DNA from: Flavobacteriales bacterium
GTDB taxonomy: Bacteria > Bacteroidota > Bacteroidia > CAIKAF01
NCBI GenBank assembly: GCA_025451235.1
Contig: JANWKT010000007.1
Coordinates: 62,001 to 126,000 of the forward strand
Length of the DNA: 64,000 nucleotides
Direction: 5' to 3'
Shown: positions 25,226 through 33,470 of the stretch, piece by piece
How the letters are laid out: the number at the start of each line of letters is the position of its first letter
Numbering within the stretch: the stretch's first letter is position 1
Made by a program: the position numbers and the translations under genes
The notes under the pieces: model-generated
Database searches by the model: none
Seen by the model: only the letters and a program-made list of their open reading frames with translations
Told to the model about the DNA's origin: nothing

Positions 25226-27094
25226 TTGAAAGCTGTTATTCTTGCAGGAGGAAAAGGAACCCGGTTAGGAAAACTCACCGAGGAGATACCTAAACCCATG
25301 TTGCATATCGTGGGTAAGCCACTCATGGAATACCATCTTGAACTATTGAAAAGATATGGGATCACGGAGGTATTCGTAACGGTTAACTATTTGAAAGATT
25401 CCATTATTTCACATTTTGGGAATGGAGAAAGATTTGGGGTTGATCTTCATTATTATGAGGAGAAACAGCCCCTCGGTACAGTGGGAGGAGTAAAGGCATT
25501 ACAAGAGCAATTGGGCAAAGAATTTCTGGTGATCTATGGAGATGTGCTGGTTGAAATGAACTTACAGAAGCTGATCGATTTCCATCAATCAAAAAAAAGT
25601 GATGCTACCCTGGTGGTTCACCCCAACGACCATCCTTACGACAGCGATCTGGTGGAAGCAGGTCCGGATGATAAAATAAAGGCTTTTATTCCCAAGCCAC
25701 ATGCTACCGCGAAATATTATCCCAACCTGGTCAATGCAGGGGTTTATTTATTATCCACAAGGGTGCTTGATTTTGTGGGTGCAAATGAGAAAGCTGATTT
25801 TGGTGCAGATGTTTTTCCAAAACTGGTTCAACAACTTTCTTTTTATGGATACACCACTCCTGAATACCTCAAGGACATGGGTACACCCGAAAGGCTGGTA
25901 AAAGTGGAAGAAGCGGTGATCACAGGCAAAGTCTTCAGACGCAATATTGAACAAAAACAAAAAGCTATTTTTCTTGATCGGGATGGAGTGATCAATGATG
26001 ATACCGAATTCATTAAAACACCCGAGGATATGAAATTATTGCCTTATACCTCTAAGGCAATCAAACAGATCAATCAAAGTGAATACCTGGCCATTGTTGC
26101 CACCAATCAGAGCGTGGTGGCCCGCAACTTATGCACGGAAGATGAGCTGAAGCAAATTCATAATAAGATGGAATCTGATCTTGGTAATGAGCAGGCGTAT
26201 GTAGATAAGATCTATTATTGTCCCCACCATCCCGACAAGGGATTTCCTGACGAAAATCCCATTTATAAGATCGATTGTGATTGTAGAAAACCAAAACCGG
26301 GTATGCTACTGCAGGCAGCTGAAAAATTCAATATTGATCTGAGCGAATCTTATATGGTGGGTGATCATGAAAGGGATATACAGGCCGGTAAGGCAGCGGG
26401 TTGTATGACCATTGGAGTAACCACAGGTAAAGGACTGCGCCAAACACTTACTAAGTCTGATTATTTTTTCGACCATTTAAATGAAGCGGTTGAATTTATT
26501 CTGGAAGAACCGTATAAGGTCCAAGCAAATAGTATTTGTCAAATGGTTGAAAAAGCGGATAAATCACCCTATATCATTGCCATTGGAGGTAATAGCAGAA
26601 GTGGAAAAAGTGTTTTTGCTACTTATCTAAAATATTATCTGATCAAGCAAGGTATCCCTGTTTTAAAAATTGAACTCGATGATTGGATATTATCTAAAGA
26701 AAGGCGTAAAGGGAAGCACGATGTATTGAATAATTTCCAGTATGATAAATTGATCAGTGATCTGAAAAGGATTTTAAACGGTGGATTGATCGAGCTGGAT
26801 GGCTATAGCCGAATAGCAGGTAATAAACCTATTCCAGAGAAATATATGTTTAATAAAGAAAAGGTCGTGATCATAGAAGGCGTGATTGGGTTAGCACTCC
26901 CCTATTTAAGAGAAATAGCAGATCTGAAGATATATAAGGAGATTGAAGATACAAAGCACTATGAACGTACACAGCAGTATCATAGCTGGAAAGGTTACTC
27001 AAAGGAACAGGCAGAATCACAGTATGAGGAAAGAAAAATCCAGGAATATGAATTTATTAAAAATACCCGTAAGTTTTCAGACCTGATTATATAG
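25226..27094 (+). CDS. Three-domain fusion: sugar nucleotidyltransferase, HAD-IIIA phosphatase, P-loop kinase
   Basis: 622 residues, starting at TTG (25226), the only start that keeps MKAVILAGGKGTRLG, the nucleotidyltransferase signature. Residues 1-235 are a hexose-1-phosphate nucleotidyltransferase (IPKPMLHIVGKPLMEYH, VIYGDVLVEMN). Residues ~245-425 are a HisB-N/GmhB-type phosphatase (FLDRDGVINDD, VATNQS, a CPHHPD..CDCRKPKPGM zinc loop, MVGDHERDIQAG). Residues ~445-622 resemble a uridine-kinase-like P-loop kinase (IGGNSRSGKSVFA, IELDDW). GmhB and the nucleotidyltransferase are the last steps of GDP-D-glycero-D-manno-heptose synthesis, so a nucleotide-heptose-like sugar is plausible; the added kinase is unusual. 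Confidence 0.85.
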   Translation: MKAVILAGGKGTRLGKLTEEIPKPMLHIVGKPLMEYHLELLKRYGITEVFVTVNYLKDSIISHFGNGERFGVDLHYYEEKQPLGTVGGVKALQEQLGKEFLVIYGDVLVEMNLQKLIDFHQSKKSDATLVVHPNDHPYDSDLVEAGPDDKIKAFIPKPHATAKYYPNLVNAGVYLLSTRVLDFVGANEKADFGADVFPKLVQQLSFYGYTTPEYLKDMGTPERLVKVEEAVITGKVFRRNIEQKQKAIFLDRDGVINDDTEFIKTPEDMKLLPYTSKAIKQINQSEYLAIVATNQSVVARNLCTEDELKQIHNKMESDLGNEQAYVDKIYYCPHHPDKGFPDENPIYKIDCDCRKPKPGMLLQAAEKFNIDLSESYMVGDHERDIQAGKAAGCMTIGVTTGKGLRQTLTKSDYFFDHLNEAVEFILEEPYKVQANSICQMVEKADKSPYIIAIGGNSRSGKSVFATYLKYYLIKQGIPVLKIELDDWILSKERRKGKHDVLNNFQYDKLISDLKRILNGGLIELDGYSRIAGNKPIPEKYMFNKEKVVIIEGVIGLALPYLREIADLKIYKEIEDTKHYERTQQYHSWKGYSKEQAESQYEERKIQEYEFIKNTRKFSDLII

Positions 27095-27096
27095 GG

Positions 27097-29550
27097 TTAT
27101 TTAACGGGTAAGGTGAGAATGAATTCGGTGCCTTTACCCACTTCACTTTTTACCTCGATATTACCTTTGTGCCGCTCCACGATTCCATATACGATCGACA
27201 ATCCAAGTCCGGTTCCTTTACCAACATCCTTGGTAGTAAAGAACGGTTCGAATATTTTTGACTTTACTTCTTCAGGCATACCTTGACCGCTATCTTTGAT
27301 CGACACCTTTACATGGCCATTGTCTTGCCATGTTTTGATGCGGATCTCTCCCTTATCTGGAATGGCATCAGCCGCATTATAAATAATATTCATAAATACC
27401 TGATTGATCTTACCTGGATAGCAAATGATCTCAGGGATATTGCTGTACTCTTTAATCACCTCTACCCGGTTCTTCAATTGATTACCCAAGATCACCAACG
27501 TGCTGTCAATACCCTCTTCCAGGTTAGCCTTCTTCATGTCATTCTCATCGAGACGCGAAAAGTTCCGGAGCCCTTTTACAATTTCAGAAGTACGTTTGGC
27601 CCCGTTTTTTATACTACTGATCAATTCATCAATTTCCGGGATTAAGTACTCCAGTTCTAATGATTTTTTATCCTTTTCGATCTTGTCCCATAATTCTTTG
27701 GATGAACTATCGGAGTGATAGGTTAACAGGCTTTGCAATAATTCGCGTATCTCCTTGTAATTATCTTCTAAAGACTGGATCCCACCAGATATAAAATTAA
27801 CCGGGTTATTGATCTCATGTGCCACTCCTGCAGTCAACACACCCAGGGAAGCCATTTTTTCGGATTCAACCAATTTGGTCTGAGTGGATTTTAATTGCTC
27901 ATAAGCTTCTATCATTTTCTCATAAGAACGGGAGTTTTGCAATGCAATGGTGATAAAAGACGCAAGGGATCTTAGGATATCAATATGATACTCGTTATAT
28001 GCATAGCTTCTGAAGCTTTGTACAGTGATTACACCAATGGCTTCCCCATTGGTTACCAAAGGCAAATAAAGGATGGATTCTGATGCACCACCGGCAATTG
28101 GTTTCTGGTCCTTTTTGATGTATTTACTATGCTCTGAACTATAATCATTAATAACTACTTCCTTTTGGTTCTTAAAGCACCATACCGGCAAATGATTTTC
28201 ATCGGAAACAGGAATATGGCTGGTTAATAGTTTTTCTCCTTTCTCAATCATTCCTGGAAACTCCAACCATCTCTCCGAAGCATTATAAACACCAATTCCA
28301 AAAATGGTAGCATCCATCAACGCATTCAGGTTTTCGTGAACGGTTTCCAGTATCTTTTCCAGTGATAGGGTTGAAGTGATCTGCTGCCCTATTTCACTTA
28401 ATCTTTTTACCTTATTATGGGTACTTTCCAACTCATCACGTTGACGTTGTACTTCTACATTTTTTTGTTCGAGCTGTTCGGTTCTTTGTTTTACTTTTTC
28501 TTCGAGTTCAGAATTTTTTTGTTCAATTTCTTTTTTATGCTCTTCCACCAAATGATAAGCCTTGGCATTCTCAATCGCTGTAGCCACATAAATGGCCACA
28601 TTCCTTAATATATTGAGGTGATAAGGAGTATAGGTATCCTTTTTAAAACTCTGCACGGTGATCACCCCTATTACTTTATCCTTCAGGAATAAAGGAAGGT
28701 ACATGAATGAATGGGCAAAATCCCCAATGATCGCTTTGGGTTTTCCGGTAAAGTATTTATTAAAATCGTTCAGGTAATCATTGGTGAAAAACTCTTTCCC
28801 GTTTTTAAAAGCCCAGACTGCAGGTTTGTCTTCAACATCCAGGGATACATGGTGCGGAGGTAGCTTATGCCCCTTTTCCATTCCACCTGGAAAAACCAGA
28901 ACATTCTCTTTTTCATCCAACACAGCAATGTTAAATACGGATGCTTCCATTAAAGCATTCACATTTTCATACGTACTTTCGATGATGGCATCTATGGTTA
29001 AATTAGCTATGATCTCCTGCCCTATTTCACTTAAAAGCTGCACATTTTTATCGGCATCATTCACCTGTTTCTGTAGCTGGCCGATTTCCGCTGTGCTATT
29101 GGTATTTCCCTGGGAATGAGAAGCAGGCTTATCGGTCAGTTCCTGAATTGTAGTAGGTTTAGCCACATTCTTTTTGAGACTATCAATGGCTGTATTAATT
29201 ACTTTATAAAGATCATCTTTATCCCAAGGCTTCGTTACATATTTGTGAATCTTCCCTGAGTTCAATGCATCAATAATAGCTTCCACATCACTAAATCCGG
29301 TTAATATGATCTTTACATTTTCATGACCATCCGGAAGGGCTTTCAGAAATTCCACTCCGTTCATTTCTGGCATCCGTTGATCAGAAATGATCACTTCCAC
29401 CTTGTTTTCTTTCAATAAATCGGTAGCTTCTCTTGCCGACTTTGCAGTAAAAACATGATAGTATCTTCGAAAGGAGGAACGAAATACCAGCAGGTTTTCC
29501 TCTTCATCATCTACATATAGCACTCGTGGTTTTGTGTCCTCAGCGTTCAT
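27097..29550 (-). CDS. Hybrid sensor: receiver, two GAF domains, histidine kinase
   Basis: 817 residues, no membrane segments. The receiver domain spans 8-125 with phospho-acceptor Asp 57 in ISDQRMPEMNG and the Lys of VTKPWD. Two GAF domains follow (about 175-325 and 390-540), each preceded by LSEIGQ and containing ENAxxxxLVEE-type helices, with a coiled coil between them. The HisKA box is LTAGVAHEINNPVNF, followed by an HATPase domain (NQVFMNIIYNAADAIP, DSGQGM, GKGTGLGLSIV). It is soluble, so it probably integrates internal signals and a phosphoryl input. It is followed 30 bases upstream by a cyclase with the same receiver type. Confidence 0.92.
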   Translation of the reverse strand: MNAEDTKPRVLYVDDEEENLLVFRSSFRRYYHVFTAKSAREATDLLKENKVEVIISDQRMPEMNGVEFLKALPDGHENVKIILTGFSDVEAIIDALNSGKIHKYVTKPWDKDDLYKVINTAIDSLKKNVAKPTTIQELTDKPASHSQGNTNSTAEIGQLQKQVNDADKNVQLLSEIGQEIIANLTIDAIIESTYENVNALMEASVFNIAVLDEKENVLVFPGGMEKGHKLPPHHVSLDVEDKPAVWAFKNGKEFFTNDYLNDFNKYFTGKPKAIIGDFAHSFMYLPLFLKDKVIGVITVQSFKKDTYTPYHLNILRNVAIYVATAIENAKAYHLVEEHKKEIEQKNSELEEKVKQRTEQLEQKNVEVQRQRDELESTHNKVKRLSEIGQQITSTLSLEKILETVHENLNALMDATIFGIGVYNASERWLEFPGMIEKGEKLLTSHIPVSDENHLPVWCFKNQKEVVINDYSSEHSKYIKKDQKPIAGGASESILYLPLVTNGEAIGVITVQSFRSYAYNEYHIDILRSLASFITIALQNSRSYEKMIEAYEQLKSTQTKLVESEKMASLGVLTAGVAHEINNPVNFISGGIQSLEDNYKEIRELLQSLLTYHSDSSSKELWDKIEKDKKSLELEYLIPEIDELISSIKNGAKRTSEIVKGLRNFSRLDENDMKKANLEEGIDSTLVILGNQLKNRVEVIKEYSNIPEIICYPGKINQVFMNIIYNAADAIPDKGEIRIKTWQDNGHVKVSIKDSGQGMPEEVKSKIFEPFFTTKDVGKGTGLGLSIVYGIVERHKGNIEVKSEVGKGTEFILTLPVK

Positions 29551-29580
29551 AGCCTGTTTATTATTAGGGGTACAAGATAA

Positions 29581-30789
29581 TTAAGCATTCGGGATATTGA
29601 TCAAACAGCTATTGGTAGCACTGTTCTCATTATGCCTGTCTACAAAATACATGTCCATTTCTCCCTTCCCTTTTGCTTCAATTTTGCCTCTATGGGTACA
29701 TTCAAAATGGTCTTTAATGATATTGTAGGTAGCCTCGGATATATTAATTTTGCCAGGTTCACAATTGTATTCCATTCGGGCTGCCGTATTTACGGTATCC
29801 CCCCAAACATCGTAGGCAAATTTTCTTTTACCTACCACACCCGCAATGGCCGGCCCGGTATGGATACCTATCCGGAGATCCACCAGGTGATGGTCAGGAT
29901 TTTTTTCTTTCAAGTCCTGCATAAAACTCTGCATATCCAGGGCTGCCAGCAGCAATCTATGGGAGCTATATTCATCCTGGACCGGAAGTCCACCAACACA
30001 CATATATGCATCCCCGATCGTTTTTATTTTTTCAAGCCCATATCTTTCCACAATATCATCGAATTCCCGGAAACAATGATCCAATTCATTCACCAATTGT
30101 TCCGGGCTTAAGCTGTCTGATATAGTAGTAAAGTCCTTGAAATCGCTGAATAACACGGCCACCTGCTCATATCTCCTGGCCTTTGCCTTCCCATTCAGAA
30201 TAAGTTCCTCCGCAATTTCATCTGGAAGAATATTCAGGAGGAGTTTATTTGCTTTGTCTTTCTCCGTTTCGATCAGTTTTTTCTGCAATTCAATTTCTTC
30301 CTTTTGAAGTTGAATTTGTTGGGTCCTTTCTACTACCTTTTTTTCGAGGGATTCATTGGCCTGTTGTAATTCCTTGATAAGCGTTTTATTGCTGCTTCTT
30401 AGGTCAAGGGTTTCGATGGCATTATCAATGGTTATTTTTAGGTCATTTTTATCCCACGGTTTGGTAATATACTTGTAAACCTTGCCGGTATTAATCGCTT
30501 CAATAATCGTTTCCACATCACTAAAACCGGTTAATACCATACGAATGGTATCTGGAATTTCGGGCAATGATTTGATCAGTTCAATACCCGTCATTTCGGG
30601 CATTCTCTGATCAGTAATTACCAACGCAATTCTTTCCCTGTGAAAAATGTCCAATGCTTCAGAACCTGAAGTGGCAGTTAAAACCTCGTAAAATCTTCGG
30701 AAGGCCGATTTGAATACGACCAGATTATCGGGTTCATCATCCACGTATAAGACCTTGGGCTTTACAGCAATTTCTTCTGCTACACTCAT
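29581..30789 (-). CDS. Response regulator with class III adenylate cyclase output
   Basis: 402 residues. Receiver domain 12-125 with Asp 60 in ITDQRMPEMTG, a coiled coil (140-180, QLQKEEIELQKK-like heptads) and a class III cyclase domain (205-390). Metal aspartates are D216 (FSDFKDF) and D260 (KTIGDAYM). Substrate-selecting residues K256 and D327 (YDVWG) are those of adenylate, not guanylate, cyclases. N334 and R338 (NTAARM) stabilise the transition state. Predicted product cAMP in the cytoplasm under phosphorylation control, most likely by the adjacent kinase. Upstream -7 box at 30839. Confidence 0.9.
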   Translation of the reverse strand: MSVAEEIAVKPKVLYVDDEPDNLVVFKSAFRRFYEVLTATSGSEALDIFHRERIALVITDQRMPEMTGIELIKSLPEIPDTIRMVLTGFSDVETIIEAINTGKVYKYITKPWDKNDLKITIDNAIETLDLRSSNKTLIKELQQANESLEKKVVERTQQIQLQKEEIELQKKLIETEKDKANKLLLNILPDEIAEELILNGKAKARRYEQVAVLFSDFKDFTTISDSLSPEQLVNELDHCFREFDDIVERYGLEKIKTIGDAYMCVGGLPVQDEYSSHRLLLAALDMQSFMQDLKEKNPDHHLVDLRIGIHTGPAIAGVVGKRKFAYDVWGDTVNTAARMEYNCEPGKINISEATYNIIKDHFECTHRGKIEAKGKGEMDMYFVDRHNENSATNSCLINIPNA

Positions 30790-30838
30790 GTTGGGTTAGT
30801 ATCTGGGTTTAAGTTCCTGAATAGATCTTCCGCTAAAT

Positions 30839-30846
30839 CAAAAATA
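30839..30846 (-). promoter_or_regulatory. -7 box for the cyclase/kinase operon
   Basis: Minus strand reads TATTTTTG (TAnnTTTG), 50 bases upstream of the cyclase start at 30789. Confidence 0.55.
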
Positions 30847-30977
30847 CACAATAGGTTGAAGATATAAAAAAAATGTCGTGAACGACCTGTTTAAAGGAAT
30901 AGATAACCTTTTATTCAACCTATTTTAATGAACTGATTAAGAAATGCAGGATGATAGGTCTATTGCGTAATAAATAT

Positions 30978-30985
30978 TAGTTTTG
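30978..30985 (+). promoter_or_regulatory. -7 box for the DUF6265-like lipoprotein gene
   Basis: TAGTTTTG (TAnnTTTG) 18 bases before the ATG at 31004. It overlaps the in-frame ATG at 30983, which rules that codon out as the start. Confidence 0.6.
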
Positions 30986-31003
30986 TACAAAATTATTAAG
31001 TGC

Positions 31004-31522
31004 ATGAAGAAGCTGAATCTATTGATGGTTATCCTTGCAGGAGCCATTGTTTTTTCCTGTGGCGGTCCTAAAAAGCAAAAGGATGAACCTATCCTGGAAA
31101 ACAAAAATACCTATGAACTCATCAAGTCTTTGGATTGGATGCTTGGAAGCTGGCAAAATGTGTCGGATCAAGGGACCATGACAGAAACCTGGACCCTCTT
31201 GAATGATTCCATATATACCGGTAAAAGTATATTTATGGAAGGTAAGGATACGGTCTTTACAGAAGATATTACCATAGAACAAAGGGGAAATGAGGTTTTT
31301 TACATTCCTGTTATTAAAGACCAAAATCAAGGAAAACCAACCTTGTTTAAACTAAGTTCCAACAAAACCGATGGTCAGGTAGCTTCTTTTGAAAATCCCG
31401 AACATGATTTTCCACAAATCATTTCTTATGAATTGAAAGGAGATTCATTGATGGCCGAAATTTCAGGCAAAATGGAAGGTAAAGACCATGCCGAACAATT
31501 CCCTATGGTAAAGGTAAAATAG
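31004..31522 (+). CDS. DUF6265-like lipoprotein
   Basis: 172 residues from ATG 31004; lipoprotein signal MKKLNLLMVILAGAIVFSC. The mature protein starts with SLDWMLGSWQN and contains ENPEHDFPQIISYE, the hallmark of DUF6265, a small beta-barrel-like family of unknown function common in Bacteroidota. Acidic and Lys-rich overall. Followed by an intrinsic terminator at 31551. Confidence 0.75.
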   Translation: MKKLNLLMVILAGAIVFSCGGPKKQKDEPILENKNTYELIKSLDWMLGSWQNVSDQGTMTETWTLLNDSIYTGKSIFMEGKDTVFTEDITIEQRGNEVFYIPVIKDQNQGKPTLFKLSSNKTDGQVASFENPEHDFPQIISYELKGDSLMAEISGKMEGKDHAEQFPMVKVK

Positions 31523-31550
31523 AAAAATACGGAATAGTTCACATATGAAA

Positions 31551-31580
31551 AGACCTTACGTTTTACCGTAAGGTCTTTTA
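31551..31580. terminator. Bidirectional intrinsic terminator
   Basis: AGACCTTACG (31551-31560) pairs perfectly with CGTAAGGTCT (31567-31576), flanked by AAAA on the left and TTTT on the right. It can end the lipoprotein gene on the plus strand and the tRNA/GIY-YIG region on the minus strand. Confidence 0.85.
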
Positions 31581-31585
31581 GTTTG

Positions 31586-31638
31586 TAGCGGAGACGGGAC
31601 TTGAACCCGTGTCCGCCAAAGGCGGATATGAATCCTGT
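31586..31638 (-). pseudogene. Partial tRNA-Met copy (anticodon loop to 3' end)
   Basis: On the minus strand, ACAGGATTCATA (31638-31627) equals the anticodon loop and preceding bases of the intact tRNA-Met, and CACGGGTTCAAGTCCCGT with the 3' acceptor half (31611-31582, 30 bases including flank) is identical to the same part of that tRNA. In between, 15 bases forming a TCCGCC-TTT-GGCGGA hairpin replace the 10 bases of the 3' anticodon stem and variable loop. The 5' half (acceptor, D arm) is missing, so it cannot fold as a tRNA. The homology starts one base after the GIY-YIG stop codon. Confidence 0.85.
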
Positions 31639-31639
31639 A

Positions 31640-31897
31640 TTATACGTTACAGAGAACATTTTCCTTTATCCAATTTCTTCCAACCCCCGTTTTTAGAAAG
31701 GCTTCTCGATACATGGCCTCCTTTTTTGACGGATAAAATTCTATATGAATCATACACCAAGGGCGATACCTTGTTGTGAAACCCTTTTTCGATTTGGTAT
31801 TATGCCAATGAAACCTCTCTATGGAACAATTGCTAAAACCAACATAGGTGATCCTGCCAGAATATGAGTAGAGGATATAAACAACAAATTCTTCCAT
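31640..31897 (-). CDS. GIY-YIG nuclease domain protein inserted next to tRNA-Met
   Basis: 85 residues from ATG 31897 (an in-frame TTG lies two codons earlier). A single GIY-YIG domain: VVYILYS and ITYVGFS form the GIY/YIG strands. An Arg in SIERFHWHN, and a Glu in KEAMYREAFLK, occupy the usual catalytic positions. The length fits stand-alone GIY-YIG/UhbA-like proteins. It lies between an intact tRNA-Met and a partial tRNA-Met copy, all on the minus strand, and its stop abuts the partial copy. That arrangement suggests a homing-type or tRNA-targeted element rather than a repair nuclease. Confidence 0.85.
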   Translation of the reverse strand: MEEFVVYILYSYSGRITYVGFSNCSIERFHWHNTKSKKGFTTRYRPWCMIHIEFYPSKKEAMYREAFLKTGVGRNWIKENVLCNV

Positions 31898-31908
31898 TCC
31901 CAAAAATA

Positions 31909-31939
31909 AAAAAGCCTTTCCAACTGGAAAGGCTTTTTG
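31909..31939 (-). terminator. Intrinsic terminator of tRNA-Met
   Basis: AAAGCCTTTCC (31911-31921) and GGAAAGGCTTT (31926-31936) form a perfect 11-bp stem with a 4-base loop; the minus-strand transcript ends in a U-run. It sits immediately after the tRNA 3' end and before the GIY-YIG start. Confidence 0.85.
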
Positions 31940-32013
31940 TAGCGGAGACGGGACTTGAACCCGTGGCCTCAGGGTTATGAATCCTGTGCTCTAACCAGCT
32001 GAGCTACCCCGCC
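31940..32013 (-). tRNA. tRNA-Met (anticodon CAT)
   Basis: 74 bases without an encoded CCA. The acceptor arm GGCGGGG pairs with CTCCGCT, the D arm is GCTCAGCTGGTTAGAGC, the anticodon stem-loop is CAGGATTCATAACCCTG with CAT at its centre, and the T arm is CGGGTTCAAGTCCCG. It resembles the elongator methionine tRNA of Bacteroidota; a tRNA-Ile with modified CAT is less likely. A TATATTTG -7 box lies at 32027-32034. Confidence 0.95.
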
Positions 32014-32026
32014 AATTTTGGGAGTG

Positions 32027-32034
32027 CAAATATA
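32027..32034 (-). promoter_or_regulatory. -7 box for tRNA-Met
   Basis: The minus strand reads TATATTTG, 13 bases upstream of the tRNA 5' end, as expected for a short-leader stable-RNA promoter. The rest of the gap to 32258 shows nothing else. Confidence 0.65.
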
Positions 32035-32258
32035 GAAATATATCTGAAGAAAATGAGAGTATTCATTGTTGATGGGGCATTCAGGAGGATAAAGTGGGCG
32101 GAATAAAACAGTACAAGCCGAGTCCAGCCATGAATAAAGAGGGATTGAAGATTTTTTGTTATTAACTTAATCCGTTAATTTATAGTTAATTAGGCTTAAA
32201 TGATTGGTTTTAAAATAAAAAATCAGTATTCATTGCACTTTAATCGGCCCCTTTAAAT

Positions 32259-33470
32259 ATGGCATCCAAAAAGACTAGTAAAACCAAACCCGCGGCAAAA
32301 AGTAAATCTTCATCCAAAAAACCGATCAAGAAATCAGCGAAGCCAGCAAAAAAGGCCAAAAAACCAGCTTCAAAAACTGCTAAAAAGCCCGTAAAGAAAA
32401 CTGCCTCAAAACCAGTTAAAAAGGCTATTAAGAAAGCTAAGCCTCAAAAGAAAAAGGCAGTTTCCAAAGCCAAATCAAAACCTGTAGCTAAAAAGAAAGC
32501 CAAACCGGCTCTAAAAGCAAAGGCTAAGTCAAGGCCAAAACCAGCCAAGAAAAAAGTGTCCGCCAAAAAACCAGCTAAAAAGGTGGTTTCTAAAAAATTG
32601 GTCAAAAAAAAGGTGGTTAAAAGACCTCTAAAAAAGGTAGCACCGAAAAAGAAAGCTAAGAAGGTTACAAAGAAATCGACCCCACTCAAGAAAAAGAAAG
32701 CGGTTAAAATACTGAAGAAAAAAGCACCTGCAAAAAAGGTAGCTGCTAAAATAAAACCTAAGAAAACAGCGAAACCCTTAAAGGTGGTCGCTAAAAAACC
32801 GCTGAAATCTTCAGCTCCCCTTCCAAAAGGTAAATCTCTGAAAACGATCGCAGTTGAAAAGGAAAAAGTAAAAGAGAAAGCAGGTCGCAGAAAATCTAAA
32901 AAATCACTCGGTGACGATGATGAACCAAAAATAGATGAACTTGATCCTATCGTAGAAGAACTCATATCCACCAAGAAGAAAGGTAAGGTTCCAAAGGTGC
33001 CTAAAGTACCCTCCCCTATTAAACTGATGCCTACGGTAAAGATCGAAGCAGCTGAGAAAGAGCATGTGATCCCTAAAAACTTCAGAAATGGAGGAAAGGA
33101 AAAGTTTGAAATGGAATTTTATATTAAGTCATCACCTCGTATCCTCTATAATTTTATTAGCTCTCCAAGCGGGCTTTCAGAATGGTTTTCGGATGATGTA
33201 AACATAAAAAATGGCATTTACTCATTTTTCTGGGAAGATAGCATGGAACAAGCCAAGCTTCTGGCCACAAGGGAATTTGAACTCATGAGATTTAAATGGG
33301 TAGCAACAGATGAAGATGATACATATTTTGAAATGCGCATTAAAATTGATGAGCTAACTGGAGACGTTGCCCTTATCATTACCGATTTTGCCAAAAAAGA
33401 AGAACTGGAAGAATCTCAAATGTTGTGGGAATCTCAGATACAGGGGTTATGCAAAGCGCTGGGATCATAA
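32259..33470 (+). CDS. Histone H1-like Lys/Ala tail fused to a START-like domain
   Basis: 403 residues. Residues 1-215 consist almost only of Lys, Ala, Pro, Ser and Val in KKPAKKAxxK-like repeats, like eukaryotic H1 tails and chlamydial Hc1/Hc2. A mixed-charge linker (215-270) follows. The C-terminal ~130 residues (KFEMEFYIKSSPRILYNFIS, GLSEWFSDDVNI, FEMRIKIDELTGDVALIITDFA) are the START-like/AHSA1-type fold well known in Bacteroidota as a separate protein. The tail should bind DNA or RNA non-specifically; what the START-like pocket binds is unknown. It converges with the ArnT-like gene and overlaps it by 6 bases. Confidence 0.85.
   Translation: MASKKTSKTKPAAKSKSSSKKPIKKSAKPAKKAKKPASKTAKKPVKKTASKPVKKAIKKAKPQKKKAVSKAKSKPVAKKKAKPALKAKAKSRPKPAKKKVSAKKPAKKVVSKKLVKKKVVKRPLKKVAPKKKAKKVTKKSTPLKKKKAVKILKKKAPAKKVAAKIKPKKTAKPLKVVAKKPLKSSAPLPKGKSLKTIAVEKEKVKEKAGRRKSKKSLGDDDEPKIDELDPIVEELISTKKKGKVPKVPKVPSPIKLMPTVKIEAAEKEHVIPKNFRNGGKEKFEMEFYIKSSPRILYNFISSPSGLSEWFSDDVNIKNGIYSFFWEDSMEQAKLLATREFELMRFKWVATDEDDTYFEMRIKIDELTGDVALIITDFAKKEELEESQMLWESQIQGLCKALGS

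Noticed and set aside
31426-31659. Minus-strand ORF of 77 codons reading through the partial tRNA-Met and the terminator
   Set aside because: It overlaps the tRNA fragment, a terminator and the 3' end of the lipoprotein gene, and its sequence has no domain. Kept only as a by-product of the tRNA fragment.
32444-32974. Long antisense ORF opposite the Lys/Ala tail
   Set aside because: AAA/AAG and GCN codons read backwards give Phe/Leu/Ala-rich frames without stops; it is a mirror of the repeat, not a gene.
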